DNA from: Humitalea rosea
GTDB taxonomy: Bacteria; Pseudomonadota; Alphaproteobacteria; Acetobacterales; Acetobacteraceae
Assembly (NCBI RefSeq): GCF_003253705.1
Contig: NZ_QKYU01000008.1
Coordinates: 1-64,000, forward strand
DNA length: 64,000 bases
Direction: 5' to 3'
Part shown: one piece after another, positions 8,162 through 16,469 of the stretch
Layout: every line of letters starts with the position of its first letter
Position numbering within the stretch: position 1 is the stretch's first letter
Position numbers and translations under genes: made by a program
The notes under the pieces: model-generated
The model's database searches: none
What the model saw: only the letters and a program-made list of their open reading frames with translations
What the model was told of the DNA's origin: nothing

Positions 8162-8776
8162 ATGACTGAGGCAGGCCGGGCCGCGCGCAAGCCAAGAGCC
8201 GATGCCGCGCGGAACCGGGAGCGCGTGCTGGAAGCGGCCAATGTCGTGTTCAACGCCGGCGGGCCCGAGGCGAGCCTGGAGGCGGTCGCCCGGCAGGCCG
8301 GCGTCGGCATCGGCACGCTCTACCGGCATTTCCCGACGCGCCAGGCCTTGTTCGAGGCGGTGTACCGGCGCGAGGTGCAGAATCTGGCCGAGTTGGCCGA
8401 GCAGTTGCTGGCCGATCGCTCGGCGGCGCTTTCCCCCGTCGAGGCATTGCGCCGCTGGATGCGCTCGAACGTCGCCTTCATCGCGACCAAGAAGGGCATG
8501 TCCGCCGCCCTGACCCAGGCGGCGCTGGCCCCGCCGGAACTGATGGCCAATTCGGTCGATCGCCTGACCCAGGCCCTCGGCGGCCTGATGGCGCGCGCGA
8601 TCGAGGCGGGGGAGATCCGTGCGGATATCGAGCCGCTGGACCTGCTGCGCGGCCTGGTCGGCCTCTGCTACGCCCATGACAGGCCCGGCTGGCAGGAGAA
8701 TGTGCTGCGGATGGTGGATGTGCTGGTCGATGGCCTGCGACGAGAGCCGGAGCAGCCTGCGCCGAATCACCGATGA
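8162..8776 (+). CDS. TetR/AcrR family transcriptional regulator
   Basis: 204 residues. The N-terminal TetR helix-turn-helix is clear at about residues 18-65 (RERVLEAANVVFNAGGPEAS, then VARQAGVGIGTLYRHFPTRQ). The C-terminal ligand domain resembles the SbtR-like TetR_C type (RRWMRSNVAFIATKKGMSAAL). Its divergent position and the shared palindrome suggest it represses the adjacent molybdenum hydroxylase operon until the substrate or product binds. The ligand is unknown. The start at 8162 has a GAGGAG ribosome site. Confidence 0.88.
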   Translation: MTEAGRAARKPRADAARNRERVLEAANVVFNAGGPEASLEAVARQAGVGIGTLYRHFPTRQALFEAVYRREVQNLAELAEQLLADRSAALSPVEALRRWMRSNVAFIATKKGMSAALTQAALAPPELMANSVDRLTQALGGLMARAIEAGEIRADIEPLDLLRGLVGLCYAHDRPGWQENVLRMVDVLVDGLRREPEQPAPNHR

Positions 8777-8870
8777 GCGGCGGCGGCCCCGCATGCGCCG
8801 GCCGCCAAGGCACCGCCGGAGTGGCGGCGCCTTCTGGCGTATCGGAGAGAAGATTTGCTTCGGCGAGAAG

Positions 8871-8888
8871 CTCAAGGAATTCCTTGAG
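8871..8888. repeat. 18-bp palindrome downstream of tRNA-Glu
   Basis: CTCAAGGAATTCCTTGAG is a perfect inverted repeat ending three bases beyond the tRNA 3' end. It can fold as a 7-bp stem with an AATT loop, but the following minus-strand bases (CTTCTCGCC) are only weakly pyrimidine-rich. It may be the tRNA terminator. Confidence 0.4.
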
Positions 8889-8891
8889 TCC

Positions 8892-8967
8892 TGGCGTCCC
8901 CAAGGGGATTCGAACCCCTGTTACCGCCGTGAGAGGGCGGTGTCCTAGGCCTCTAGACGATGGGGAC
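8892..8967 (-). tRNA. tRNA-Glu (anticodon CUC)
   Basis: A 76-base cloverleaf on the minus strand: acceptor GUCCCCA pairs with UGGGGAC, discriminator G, and CCA is encoded. The anticodon stem CCGCC/GGCGG encloses the loop CUCUCAC, giving anticodon CUC for GAG codons. The T-arm GGGGTTCGAATCCCC is intact. Confidence 0.97.
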
Positions 8968-9025
8968 ATATCCGAGGGTTGCGCCGTGTAGCCCTGCTTC
9001 CCGCCGGGATCAACCCCACCTGTTT

Positions 9026-9301
9026 TCAATCCGCCAGGCGCACCTCGCCGGCGATCGTCCCGCGCCGCGGGTCCAGCAGCAGCACCCGGTCCCCATCGGG
9101 GCGATGCACCCAGACGGCGATCCGCCCTTCCGCCGCCGCCATGCCACCGATGGTGGTGCCGGCCGGCTGGCCCAGGCTCGTGGCCATCCGCGGCGCCTCA
9201 GCCCCGCCGCCTGCGCGCTGGACGAGCAGCACGACCAGCGTCACGGTGCCCGCCACGATCAGCACCCCCATCACGGTCACCAAAATCTTGAGCGCGCCCA
9301 C
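9026..9301 (-). CDS. Small membrane protein, DUF6476-like
   Basis: 91 residues. One N-terminal transmembrane helix at about residues 5-28 follows the motif MGALKILVTVMG, typical of an alphaproteobacterial family of unknown function beside rluD. A short linker and a predicted small beta-rich periplasmic domain follow (RIAVWVHRPDGDRVLLLDP). The start is GTG at 9301. Its 5' end overlaps the likely TTG start of the divergent rluD by 14 bases, an unusual head-to-head overlap. No function is claimed. Confidence 0.7.
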   Translation of the reverse strand: MGALKILVTVMGVLIVAGTVTLVVLLVQRAGGGAEAPRMATSLGQPAGTTIGGMAAAEGRIAVWVHRPDGDRVLLLDPRRGTIAGEVRLAD

Positions 9302-10289
9302 AACCCCTCCCGATCATCACTCTGTCCTGGTCCTGCCCGAGCACGCCGGGGCGCGCCTGGACCGCTTCCTGGCCGAGGCGATAGGCTCGTTGTCGCGCTC
9401 CCGCGTCAAGGCGCTGATCGAGGCCGGGCACGCGACCCGGGATGGCATCGCGACCCGCGAGCCCGCCGATGCGGTAAAGGTCGGCGCCACCTACGCGCTG
9501 CAAGTGCCGCCGCCGGTCCCCGCGACTCCGCAGGGCCAGGACATCCCGCTGACCATCCTGTTCGAGGACCAGCACCTCATCATCCTCGACAAGCCGGCGG
9601 GGCTCGTCGTGCATCCGGCGCCGGGCAATCTCGACGGCACGCTGGTCAACGCGCTGATCTCCCATGCCGGCGACGAGCTGACCGGCATCGGCGGTGAGGC
9701 ACGGCCGGGAATCGTCCACCGGCTGGACAAGGAGACCTCCGGCGTCATGGTCGTCGCGAAATCGGAGCTGGCGCATCGCCGCCTCTCCGACGCCTTCGCC
9801 GCGCGCGACCTGGAACGGGAATACATCGCCCTCGCCTGGGGCCTGCCCGCCCCTGTGAGCGGGGAGGTGGATGCCGCGATCGGCCGCCACGCGACCGACC
9901 GCAAGCGCATGGCGGTGGTGGGGCCCGGAGGCGCGCGCTCCGGCAAGAACGCGCTGACCCGCTACGCGACCGACCGGGCCTGGGGGGCCTCGGTCTCGCT
10001 GCTGCGGCTGCATCTGGCGACGGGGCGGACGCATCAGATCCGGGTGCATATGGCCCATATCGGCCATCCGCTGGTGGGCGACCCAGTCTATCTGCGCCGC
10101 ACGCCGGCCGCGGCCAAATCGCTGGGCGTGGCGGTGCGGGAGACCCTGCTCGCCTTTCCCCGCCAGGCGCTGCACGCGGCGAGTCTGGGGTTCCGGCATC
10201 CGATCACCGGCGCGGAGCTGTCCTTCGCCACGCCGCTGCCGCCGGACATGCAGGGTCTGCTCGATCAGCTCGATGAAAAATCTCGATGA
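9288..10289 (+). CDS. rluD: 23S rRNA pseudouridine synthase, RluD type
   Basis: About 333 residues. RluA/RluD-family enzymes isomerise uridines in 23S rRNA (RluD: 1911, 1915, 1917). Domains: N-terminal S4-like RNA-binding (GARLDRFLAEAIGSLSRSRV, about residues 19-80), then the catalytic domain with RLDKETSG containing the catalytic Asp, and the RTHQIRVHMAHIGHPLVGDPVY block. No ATG precedes the S4 domain; TTG at 9288 gives a natural N-terminus and GTG at 9246 is the alternative, so the start is uncertain. It is divergent from the DUF6476-like gene, and rpoH follows downstream as in many alphaproteobacteria. Confidence 0.88.
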   Translation: MSAPTTPPDHHSVLVLPEHAGARLDRFLAEAIGSLSRSRVKALIEAGHATRDGIATREPADAVKVGATYALQVPPPVPATPQGQDIPLTILFEDQHLIILDKPAGLVVHPAPGNLDGTLVNALISHAGDELTGIGGEARPGIVHRLDKETSGVMVVAKSELAHRRLSDAFAARDLEREYIALAWGLPAPVSGEVDAAIGRHATDRKRMAVVGPGGARSGKNALTRYATDRAWGASVSLLRLHLATGRTHQIRVHMAHIGHPLVGDPVYLRRTPAAAKSLGVAVRETLLAFPRQALHAASLGFRHPITGAELSFATPLPPDMQGLLDQLDEKSR

Positions 10290-10615
10290 GGGCGCGTCAT
10301 CCTCTTGTCTTTGCCCGGAAAACTAACTATTTACCCCATCGGCGCCGCAACAGGCGGTTACCATTCGCGCCCGACGGTCGCCGTCGGATGTTCTTGCACG
10401 CCACCCTACCTCCCTGTAATGTTCTGATGTTGGTGATGGCCGGTGCCACTCAAGGCGTCGCGATCTGACTTTCTTCAGCCTCGTTCGTGACCGAGGCGCA
10501 GGTTCGCGCGTTAGGGCCGGTAATTGCCAGGTGTCCCATCCCGGGCACCGACCACCGGCCATATGCGAAGCCCTGCCGTCACGGGTGGCTTCCTCTGGCC
10601 TAGGAGGATGTGTTC
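10290..10615. other. 326-bp rpoH leader region, no gene seen
   Basis: Contains a 7-bp perfect hairpin CCGACGG-TCG-CCGTCGG at 10371-10387 (possible rluD terminator, no T-tract), then a sigma-70-like promoter at 10394-10422 and a roughly 190-base leader before rpoH. Short frames here lack coding character. The long leader leaves room for post-transcriptional control of rpoH, but no defined RNA thermometer could be recognised. Confidence 0.5.
10394..10422 (+). promoter_or_regulatory. Candidate sigma-70 promoter for rpoH
   Basis: TTGCAC, 17-base spacer, TAATGT: close to TTGACA-N17-TATAAT. It lies about 190 bases upstream of the rpoH ATG. Confidence 0.4.
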
Positions 10616-11497
10616 ATGGCGTCTTTCGCCCTGCCCATCGCGCCGGAAGGCAACCTCTCCCGCTATCTGCAGGAGATCCGTAAGTTCCCGATGCTCACGC
10701 CGGAGGAGGAACTCTCCCTGGCCAAGCGTTGGCGGGACAACGAGGACCATCCGGCCGCCCATAAACTCGTCACCTCGCATCTGCGCCTCGTGGCCAAGAT
10801 CGCCATGGGCTATCGCGGCTATGGCCTGCCCGTCGGGGAGCTGATCTCCGAAGGCAATGTCGGCATGATGCAGGCCGTCAAGCGCTTCGATCCCGACCGC
10901 GGCTTCCGCCTCGCGACCTATGCGATGTGGTGGATCCGCGCCGCCATCCAGGAATACATCCTGCACTCCTGGTCATTGGTGAAGATGGGGACGACCGCGG
11001 CCCAGAAGAAGCTGTTTTTCAACCTGCGCCGGCTGAAGGGCCAGATGGCGGCGTTGGAGGAGGGCGATCTGCAGCCCGAACAGGTCGCCAAGATCGCCCA
11101 CCGGCTCCAGGTGCCGGAGCAGGATGTGATCTCGATGAACCGGCGCCTGGCCAGCTCCGACAACAGCCTGAATGCCCCTCTGCGCGCCGATGGCGACGGC
11201 GAGTGGCAGGACTGGCTGGTGGATGAGAGCGACAGCCAGGAGACGGAACTCGCCGAGCGTGAGGATATGGGCAACCGCCGCGATCTGCTGAACGGCGCGC
11301 TCAAGACCCTCAACGAACGCGAGCGCCACATCCTGATCGAGCGCCGCCTCAAGGACGAGCCCACAACGCTGGAAGAACTCTCGCAGCAGTACAACATCAG
11401 CCGCGAGCGGGTGCGCCAGATCGAAGTGCGCGCCTTCGAGAAGCTGCAGAAGAGCATGAAGACCCAGGTCGTCGAGCGCCGCCTCAGCCTCGCGTGA
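10616..11497 (+). CDS. rpoH: RNA polymerase heat-shock sigma factor RpoH (sigma-32)
   Basis: 293 residues. Sigma-70 region 2 spans about residues 50-120 (HLRLVAKIAMGYRGYGLPVG, then DPDRGFRLATYAMWWIRAAI). The RpoH box QKKLFFNLRRLK near residue 130 distinguishes it from other group-3 sigmas. Region 4 near the C-terminus carries ISRERVRQIEVRAFEKLQ. The ATG at 10616 has TAGGAGGA seven bases upstream, preferred over an in-frame GTG at 10610. It directs heat-shock genes; hsp20 at 28.5 kb has a plausible target promoter. Confidence 0.97.
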   Translation: MASFALPIAPEGNLSRYLQEIRKFPMLTPEEELSLAKRWRDNEDHPAAHKLVTSHLRLVAKIAMGYRGYGLPVGELISEGNVGMMQAVKRFDPDRGFRLATYAMWWIRAAIQEYILHSWSLVKMGTTAAQKKLFFNLRRLKGQMAALEEGDLQPEQVAKIAHRLQVPEQDVISMNRRLASSDNSLNAPLRADGDGEWQDWLVDESDSQETELAEREDMGNRRDLLNGALKTLNERERHILIERRLKDEPTTLEELSQQYNISRERVRQIEVRAFEKLQKSMKTQVVERRLSLA

Positions 11498-11514
11498 CCG
11501 GGGGGCGATCGGAG

Positions 11515-11536
11515 GCCGGGGCACCATTGCCCCGGC
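11515..11536 (+). terminator. Hairpin downstream of rpoH
   Basis: GCCGGGGCA-CCAT-TGCCCCGGC, a perfect 9-bp GC-rich stem 18 bases after the rpoH stop. No T-tract follows, so it may act as a weak terminator or RNA-stabilising structure. Confidence 0.45.
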
Positions 11537-11615
11537 TGATGATCGCCATACCGGCCCGGCATTGGATGCCGCCGCATCGCGATGCCACCTTCATGACTGA
11601 AGGAGCATTCGAACA

Positions 11616-12113
11616 ATGACCACCCAACCCCCGAGCCTGCGCATCGGCCATGTGCATCTCAAGGTCGCCGACATGGAGCGCGCCTTGGGCTTCTGGCGCG
11701 ATGTGATCGGGCTGACGGTGATGCAGCGGATGGGGACCCGCGCGGCCTTCCTCTCCGCCGATGGCTATCATCACCACGTCGGCCTCAACACCTGGGAATC
11801 CCTCGGCGGGCATGCCCCCCCGGATGATGCGACCGGGCTCTACCACGTCGCCCTGCTCTATCCCGACCGCGCCGCGCTGGCCGTCGCCCTGCGGCGCCTG
11901 GTGGGTGCCGGCGTGGCGCTCGAAGGCGCCTCGGACCATGGCGTCAGCGAGGCGCTGTACCTCCGCGACCCGGATGGCAATGGCGTGGAGCTGTACTGGG
12001 ACCGGCCCGAGGCCGAATGGCCCCGCACCGCCGAGGGCAAGCTCGCCATGACCACCGCACGGCTGGATTTGCGCGCCCTGCTGGCCGAGGCGGCGCCGGT
12101 CAGCGCCACCTGA
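11616..12113 (+). CDS. VOC-family metalloenzyme (glyoxalase/extradiol dioxygenase-like)
   Basis: 165 residues with two beta-alpha-beta-beta-beta units. Candidate metal ligands are His in GHVHLKVADMERAL (about residue 13), His in GLYHVALL (about 78) and Glu in NGVELYWDRP (about 125), the pattern of catechol-2,3-dioxygenase-type VOC proteins. The substrate cannot be assigned; many small VOC proteins are glyoxalase-like or resistance proteins. It stands alone between rpoH and a convergent operon. Confidence 0.75.
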   Translation: MTTQPPSLRIGHVHLKVADMERALGFWRDVIGLTVMQRMGTRAAFLSADGYHHHVGLNTWESLGGHAPPDDATGLYHVALLYPDRAALAVALRRLVGAGVALEGASDHGVSEALYLRDPDGNGVELYWDRPEAEWPRTAEGKLAMTTARLDLRALLAEAAPVSAT

Positions 12114-12146
12114 CCGGGTCGCGGCGACCGGCGGCGGGCGGGCGCG

Positions 12147-13136
12147 TCAGCCCGTCGTGACGCCGGCGCTGCGCACCGCCTCGCGCCACTTCGCGATCTC
12201 GGCGAGGACGAAGGCGGTGCATTCCTCCGGGCTCTGCGGCGCCGGGCTGCCGCCCAACTGCACCATGCGCGCGGCCATGGCGGGATCGCGCAGGATCGCG
12301 GTCACATCGGTATTGATGCGGGCCACGATCTCACGCGGGGTCGCCGCCGGAACCGCGAGCCCGGCCCAGCCGATGGCCGAAAAGCCCGGCAGGGTCTCGG
12401 CGATGGTCGGCACATCCGGCATCTGCGGCGCCCGCTGTGGCGAGGTCACGGCGATGGCGCGGATGCGGCCGCCCTGCACCTGCGGCAAGGCGCTGGAAAC
12501 GCTGTCGAACATCAGTGGAATATTGCCCGACAGCAGATCGGCCATCGCCGGGCCGCTGCCGCGATAGGGCACATGGCTCAGCTTGATGCCGGCGCGGGCC
12601 GAGAACATCTCGGCCGACAAATGCTGCGACGTGCCGGGGCCGCCGCTGCCGTAATCGATGGTGCCGGGGGCGGCACGGGCGGCGGCGATCAGCTCTTCCG
12701 TGGTGCGCGGGGCGAAGCTGGGGCCGGCCACGATCACCAGCGGCACGGTGAAGACCGTGGTGATGTAGGAGAAATCCTTCTCCGCATCATAGGGCAGGTT
12801 GGGGATCAGGCTCGGGTTGATCCCGATCGTCCCGCTGGTGCTGACGGTGACGGTATAGCCATCGGCGGGCGATCGGAGCCCGGCCTCGGTGCCGACGACG
12901 CCGGCGCCGCCGGCCCGGTTCTCCACCACCACCCGCTGCGGCCAGCGCTGGGACAGCGTATCGGCCAGCAGCCGCACCATGGTGTCGGTCGCCTGGCCAG
13001 GCGGAAAGGGGATGAGGAAGCGGACCGGCCGGTTCGGCCAGGCCTCCTCGGCGAAGGCGGGGGTGGCGGCCAGGGGGCCGGACGTCAGGGCGGCGGCGGC
13101 CGTCAGCAGGCCGCGGCGGCGGATCTCATGGGTCAT
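12147..13136 (-). CDS. Tripartite tricarboxylate transporter receptor (Bug/TctC family)
   Basis: 329 residues, the usual length for Bug periplasmic solute receptors. The N-terminus has a twin-arginine-like signal (IRRRGLLTAAAALTSGPLAA) with cleavage near Ala-Phe-Ala-Glu. The mature start WPNRPVRFLIPFPPGQATDT and the VENRAGGAGVVGTEAGLRS segment are hallmark Bug motifs. No TctA/TctB membrane genes are nearby, as is common for orphan Bug proteins. It follows uraH by 46 bases, so the ligand may be a purine breakdown product, but this is inference. Confidence 0.85.
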   Translation of the reverse strand: MTHEIRRRGLLTAAAALTSGPLAATPAFAEEAWPNRPVRFLIPFPPGQATDTMVRLLADTLSQRWPQRVVVENRAGGAGVVGTEAGLRSPADGYTVTVSTSGTIGINPSLIPNLPYDAEKDFSYITTVFTVPLVIVAGPSFAPRTTEELIAAARAAPGTIDYGSGGPGTSQHLSAEMFSARAGIKLSHVPYRGSGPAMADLLSGNIPLMFDSVSSALPQVQGGRIRAIAVTSPQRAPQMPDVPTIAETLPGFSAIGWAGLAVPAATPREIVARINTDVTAILRDPAMAARMVQLGGSPAPQSPEECTAFVLAEIAKWREAVRSAGVTTG

Positions 13137-13182
13137 TGGGGCGTCTCCTTCGGCCGAATCCGATATATCAGGAGCGCGCCCG

Positions 13183-13530
13183 TTACGAGCCCCGGTAGGT
13201 CGAATAAGCCCAAGGGGTGCAGCCCAGCGGCACATGGTAATGCCCCTGCCCCGGCGCGATCCAGACGTTGATCGCGACCACATCGAGGAAGGGCGGCATC
13301 GGCCCCAGCCCCCGCGCGGCGAAATAGGCGCCGATGTGGAAGCGCAGCTCGTAGCGCGCGGGCACCGCCGCTTCCTCGGGCAGCAGCGGCACCGGGGAGC
13401 GGCCATCGGCATCGGTCATCACGCTGGCCAGGCGCCGCGGCGGATCTTCCATCTGGAACAGCTCGACCAGGACGCCGACGCCGGGGATGCCCTCGGCCTG
13501 GTTCAGCACATGGGTGGTGAGCAGGCTCAT
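13183..13530 (-). CDS. uraH: 5-hydroxyisourate hydrolase (transthyretin-like)
   Basis: 115 residues. UraH hydrolyses 5-hydroxyisourate, the first product of urate oxidation. The N-terminal LTTHVLNQAEGIPG carries the catalytic His, the mid-protein has the Arg-containing strand (YELRFHIGAYF), and the protein ends in the signature YRGS tetrapeptide. The ATG at 13530 overlaps the upstream flavoprotein stop as ATGA, so the two are translationally coupled. No OHCU decarboxylase or classical urate oxidase is present in the window. Confidence 0.93.
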   Translation of the reverse strand: MSLLTTHVLNQAEGIPGVGVLVELFQMEDPPRRLASVMTDADGRSPVPLLPEEAAVPARYELRFHIGAYFAARGLGPMPPFLDVVAINVWIAPGQGHYHVPLGCTPWAYSTYRGS

Positions 13531-14954
13531 TCGGCGGCACTCCGCACTTCCTGGGGGATCGGGCTGGTCAGTTCCCATTCATCATAGCCGAGCAGGCTGT
13601 CGAGGTGCTGCCCCGCATCCTCCAGCCACAGCATCCGGCAAATGCCATCCACGAGCCGCGCCACGCCGAATTTCAACCCGCTGATCGAGGCGCCGGAGAG
13701 GCCCATGCTCGGCGTCGCGCCGTAGTTGATCAGATGGATGTGGCGCAGCCCCGGTGCCGTGCCCGGCGTCTTTTCCCGCAAGGCGAAGGTGGGTTCGAGA
13801 TACGGGCAGGCGCCGAGCGCCGGCCATTCCAGCCCCTTCGGCGGCGTATAGACGTCGCGCCAGAGCAGGATGTGGGGTGCCAACCCCGCAAGCTCCGGCC
13901 GCAGCCCCATGTCGAAGCTGGTGCCGGTGCCGACGATGACATGATCGGCGCGATGCGGGCCTTGCGGGGTGTCGATGACGACCTCCTCGCCCTCCATCCG
14001 CGCGCCGAGGCTGGGCGCGCCCATGAACAGCGAGAAGCGCGGATCATGCGCGACGCGGTCCCAGCTTGCCTGCGGCGGCGGCTGGTTCAGGTCGAAGATG
14101 TGCCGGGTGAAGCGCCATTTCAGCGCATCGGGCATCGCGTGGAACTGGCCGAGGAACCCCGCCTGCTCCATCCAGCGGAAGGGGTTCACCCGCGGCATGG
14201 TCGGGCGGCGGACCAGCATGATGCCGGCGGCCGCGCCTTCCTCCAGCGCCGTCGCCAGATTGTCGAAGGCGGAAGCCCCGGCGCCGATCACGATCACCCG
14301 CTTGCCCGCCAATGCGGCGAAATCGACCGGCCCCGAGGTATGCGACACCCGATCCGCCGGCAGCGCGTCGAAGGGGGCCGGGATCGACCAGGCGCCCATC
14401 CCATCCATCCCCGTCGCCAGCACCGCTTTTCGCGCGCGCAGCGTGACCGGGCCTTCGGCGGTCATGACCCGCAGCAGCAGCAGGTCGGTCGCCGGGTCAT
14501 GGTCGATGCCGGTGACGTCGTGCCCATAGCGCACCGGCAGCGCGAGGGTCGCCTGCACCCAATCCAGATAGGCCTGCCAATCGACGCGGCCGATCTTTGC
14601 CAGCGCCTCCCAGGCGGCATCGCCATCGCGGGCGCGGAAGAAGGCCTCCGGTGTCAGCGCCGGCACGCCAAGGTCGGGGCCCGAGACATGCTTGGGCGTC
14701 CGCAGTGTCCTCATGCGGGCAAAACTGGTCCAGCAGCCGGCGCCGCCGGGTGCGGCGCGGTCCAGGATAGCGACCCGCCCCACCATCTGCCGCCGTAGCC
14801 CGAAGGCGGTGGCGAGCCCCGCCTGCCCACCCCCGATGATCGCCACATCCAGCACATCCTCCCCCCGCGACGGCACCCATTCCTCGCGCGGGTAGGAGAG
14901 CAGCGCCAATTGGCGATGCACCTCGGCGGTCAGGGCGGGCAGGCTGTCGGACAT
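13527..14954 (-). CDS. FAD/NAD(P)-dependent oxidoreductase, FMO-like
   Basis: 475 residues. Two Rossmann nucleotide motifs are visible: GGGQAG at about residues 41-46 for FAD, and GAGASA at about 210 for NAD(P)H, as in flavin-containing monooxygenases and Baeyer-Villiger-type enzymes. The start at 14954 is favoured over an upstream ATG at 14996, as it removes a Cys/Arg-rich extension. It is the first gene of a likely operon with uraH (4-base overlap) and a Bug receptor. The linkage hints at a role in purine or related heterocycle oxidation, perhaps replacing urate oxidase, but the sequence alone does not prove a substrate. Confidence 0.8.
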   Translation of the reverse strand: MSDSLPALTAEVHRQLALLSYPREEWVPSRGEDVLDVAIIGGGQAGLATAFGLRRQMVGRVAILDRAAPGGAGCWTSFARMRTLRTPKHVSGPDLGVPALTPEAFFRARDGDAAWEALAKIGRVDWQAYLDWVQATLALPVRYGHDVTGIDHDPATDLLLLRVMTAEGPVTLRARKAVLATGMDGMGAWSIPAPFDALPADRVSHTSGPVDFAALAGKRVIVIGAGASAFDNLATALEEGAAAGIMLVRRPTMPRVNPFRWMEQAGFLGQFHAMPDALKWRFTRHIFDLNQPPPQASWDRVAHDPRFSLFMGAPSLGARMEGEEVVIDTPQGPHRADHVIVGTGTSFDMGLRPELAGLAPHILLWRDVYTPPKGLEWPALGACPYLEPTFALREKTPGTAPGLRHIHLINYGATPSMGLSGASISGLKFGVARLVDGICRMLWLEDAGQHLDSLLGYDEWELTSPIPQEVRSAAE

Positions 14955-15035
14955 CGGCGGGCGGTCCCCAAAGCAGGCGGTCTTGCACCGCAGCATGAGG
15001 GGCGGTTCCTTGTCGGCGCAAGATCGGAGACAGGC

Positions 15036-15092
15036 ATGACCGTGGCACCCAATCTGGTGGCGGCGGTGCTGGCGGATCTGGGCAATCGCTGA
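15036..15092 (+). CDS. Possible 18-residue peptide upstream of MFS gene
   Basis: ATG at 15036 with GGAG six bases upstream reads an 18-residue, Val/Ala/Leu-rich peptide ending at TGA 15090. It could be a leader peptide or the remnant of a truncated gene. No homology is recognised. Confidence 0.2.
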   Translation: MTVAPNLVAAVLADLGNR

Positions 15093-15179
15093 GGCGCCGA
15101 CGCCAAAAGTTCGCTATACGTTCTTGCGGTGCCACATCGCCCCGGCCACACTCCCGGGGGCTGCTTCGCGGGAAAAGAC

Positions 15180-16361
15180 ATGTTCGTGGTCGGGGTCCTG
15201 TGGACGGCGTTCTTCCTCGTCAACTTCAACATCGCCATGATGATCCCCCTGCTGCCCTTCGTGCGGCAGGCCCTGGGGCTGTCCGCCGAGCAATCCGGCT
15301 GGGTGCTGGCCGCCTTCCCGCTTGCGGCCCTGGTCGGCAATCTCGTCCTCGGCCCCTGGATCGACCGCTTCGGCCGCAAGCGCTTCATCGTCACCGGGGC
15401 CGCCACCTGCGCCGGGATCTTCCTGCTGACCGCCCTGGCGACCGGCTCGACCATGCTCATCCTCTGCCGGGCGGCCATCGGGCTGTGCATGCCGATGATC
15501 GGCGCCTCCACCTTCGCCGCCATCGCCGATTACATCCGCGCCGAGGACCGGGCGCGGATCGCGGGCTATGTCACCACCGCCGCGCCCATCGCCTTCCTGC
15601 TGTCGATGTCCCTTGGCGTCGTGCTCGGCGGGCTGTTTTCCTGGCAGGTGCCGCTGGTGCTGATCGCCGCCGTGGCGGCGGGGCTCGCGCTCTGCGCCGC
15701 GCGGCTGCCGCCGACGCCGCCCGGGGCGATGTCGCTGGCGCCGGTCACCGGCCGGACCTACAGCACCCGGCTGCTCTCCCTGTCCATGAACGCGGCGACC
15801 CGCTCGCTGTTCATTGGCTATGTCTGCTGGTCGGCGGGGATCTTCGTCTTTCTCGGGCTGTACCCGAGCTGGGTCGTCCAGCGCGGGCTCGCCGGGCATG
15901 GCCCGGGCAGCATCGGCGGGATGCTGCTGCTGGGTGAGGTCGGCGGGCTGATCGGGGCGTTGATCGCCGGCCGCCTCGCCCGGCTCACCACCCGGCCCTT
16001 CGGCACCTGTGCCCTTGCGGCCCTCGCGACCGCCGGTCTGGTCCTGGCCGTCCCCTTTGGGGAGGGCAGCCCGCTCTGGCAAACCCTTGCCTATGGCGGC
16101 TTCGCCTTCGGGCGGGATCTGATGCTGGCCCTGACCCTGGGGGGTGCGATGCTGCTGGTGCCGGCGGTGCAGCGCGGCAGCCTGAGCGCCATCCTCAACG
16201 CCCTCTACCAGACCGGGGCCACCGCCGGGCTGCTGGCCAGTGCCTGGCTCTATCGGCTGGAGCCGGATTTCATGGGCAATGCGGCCGCCGCCGGCGTGCT
16301 GCTGCTCCTGGCGGGGGCGAGCCTGTGGTCGATCGCCCCGGCCAGGGCCGAGCCCCCGTAA
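15180..16361 (+). CDS. MFS transporter (DHA-like exporter)
   Basis: 393 residues from ATG 15180, with about 12 hydrophobic segments. The MFS signature between TM2 and TM3 is LGPWIDRFGRKRFIV (about residues 55-70). The N-terminal half resembles drug:H+ antiporters of the 12-TM class. A GTG 51 bases upstream would add a hydrophilic 17-residue extension and has no ribosome site, so the ATG is preferred. The gene is divergent from the flavoprotein operon; substrate unknown. Confidence 0.82.
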   Translation: MFVVGVLWTAFFLVNFNIAMMIPLLPFVRQALGLSAEQSGWVLAAFPLAALVGNLVLGPWIDRFGRKRFIVTGAATCAGIFLLTALATGSTMLILCRAAIGLCMPMIGASTFAAIADYIRAEDRARIAGYVTTAAPIAFLLSMSLGVVLGGLFSWQVPLVLIAAVAAGLALCAARLPPTPPGAMSLAPVTGRTYSTRLLSLSMNAATRSLFIGYVCWSAGIFVFLGLYPSWVVQRGLAGHGPGSIGGMLLLGEVGGLIGALIAGRLARLTTRPFGTCALAALATAGLVLAVPFGEGSPLWQTLAYGGFAFGRDLMLALTLGGAMLLVPAVQRGSLSAILNALYQTGATAGLLASAWLYRLEPDFMGNAAAAGVLLLLAGASLWSIAPARAEPP

Positions 16362-16362
16362 C

Positions 16363-16391
16363 GCCCGCCCCGCCGCCCGCGCGGGGCGGGC
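16363..16391 (+). terminator. GC-rich hairpin after MFS gene
   Basis: GCCCGCCCCG pairs with CGGGGCGGGC around a 9-base loop, starting two bases after the stop. Only TT follows, so it is a T-poor terminator candidate. Confidence 0.45.
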
Positions 16392-16469
16392 TTGCGGCCT
16401 CTGGCCTTCCCTCCGGGCTCGGTTACGGGCAGGAAGCGGGCCGAAACGCTTCCTTCACGGACAACTGGC

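Noticed and set aside
7567-8316. Longer N-terminus of the iron-sulfur subunit that might carry a Tat signal
   Set aside because: It would overlap the TetR gene and operator, lacks a twin-arginine motif followed by a hydrophobic core, and MNLSITLTVNG is the family start.
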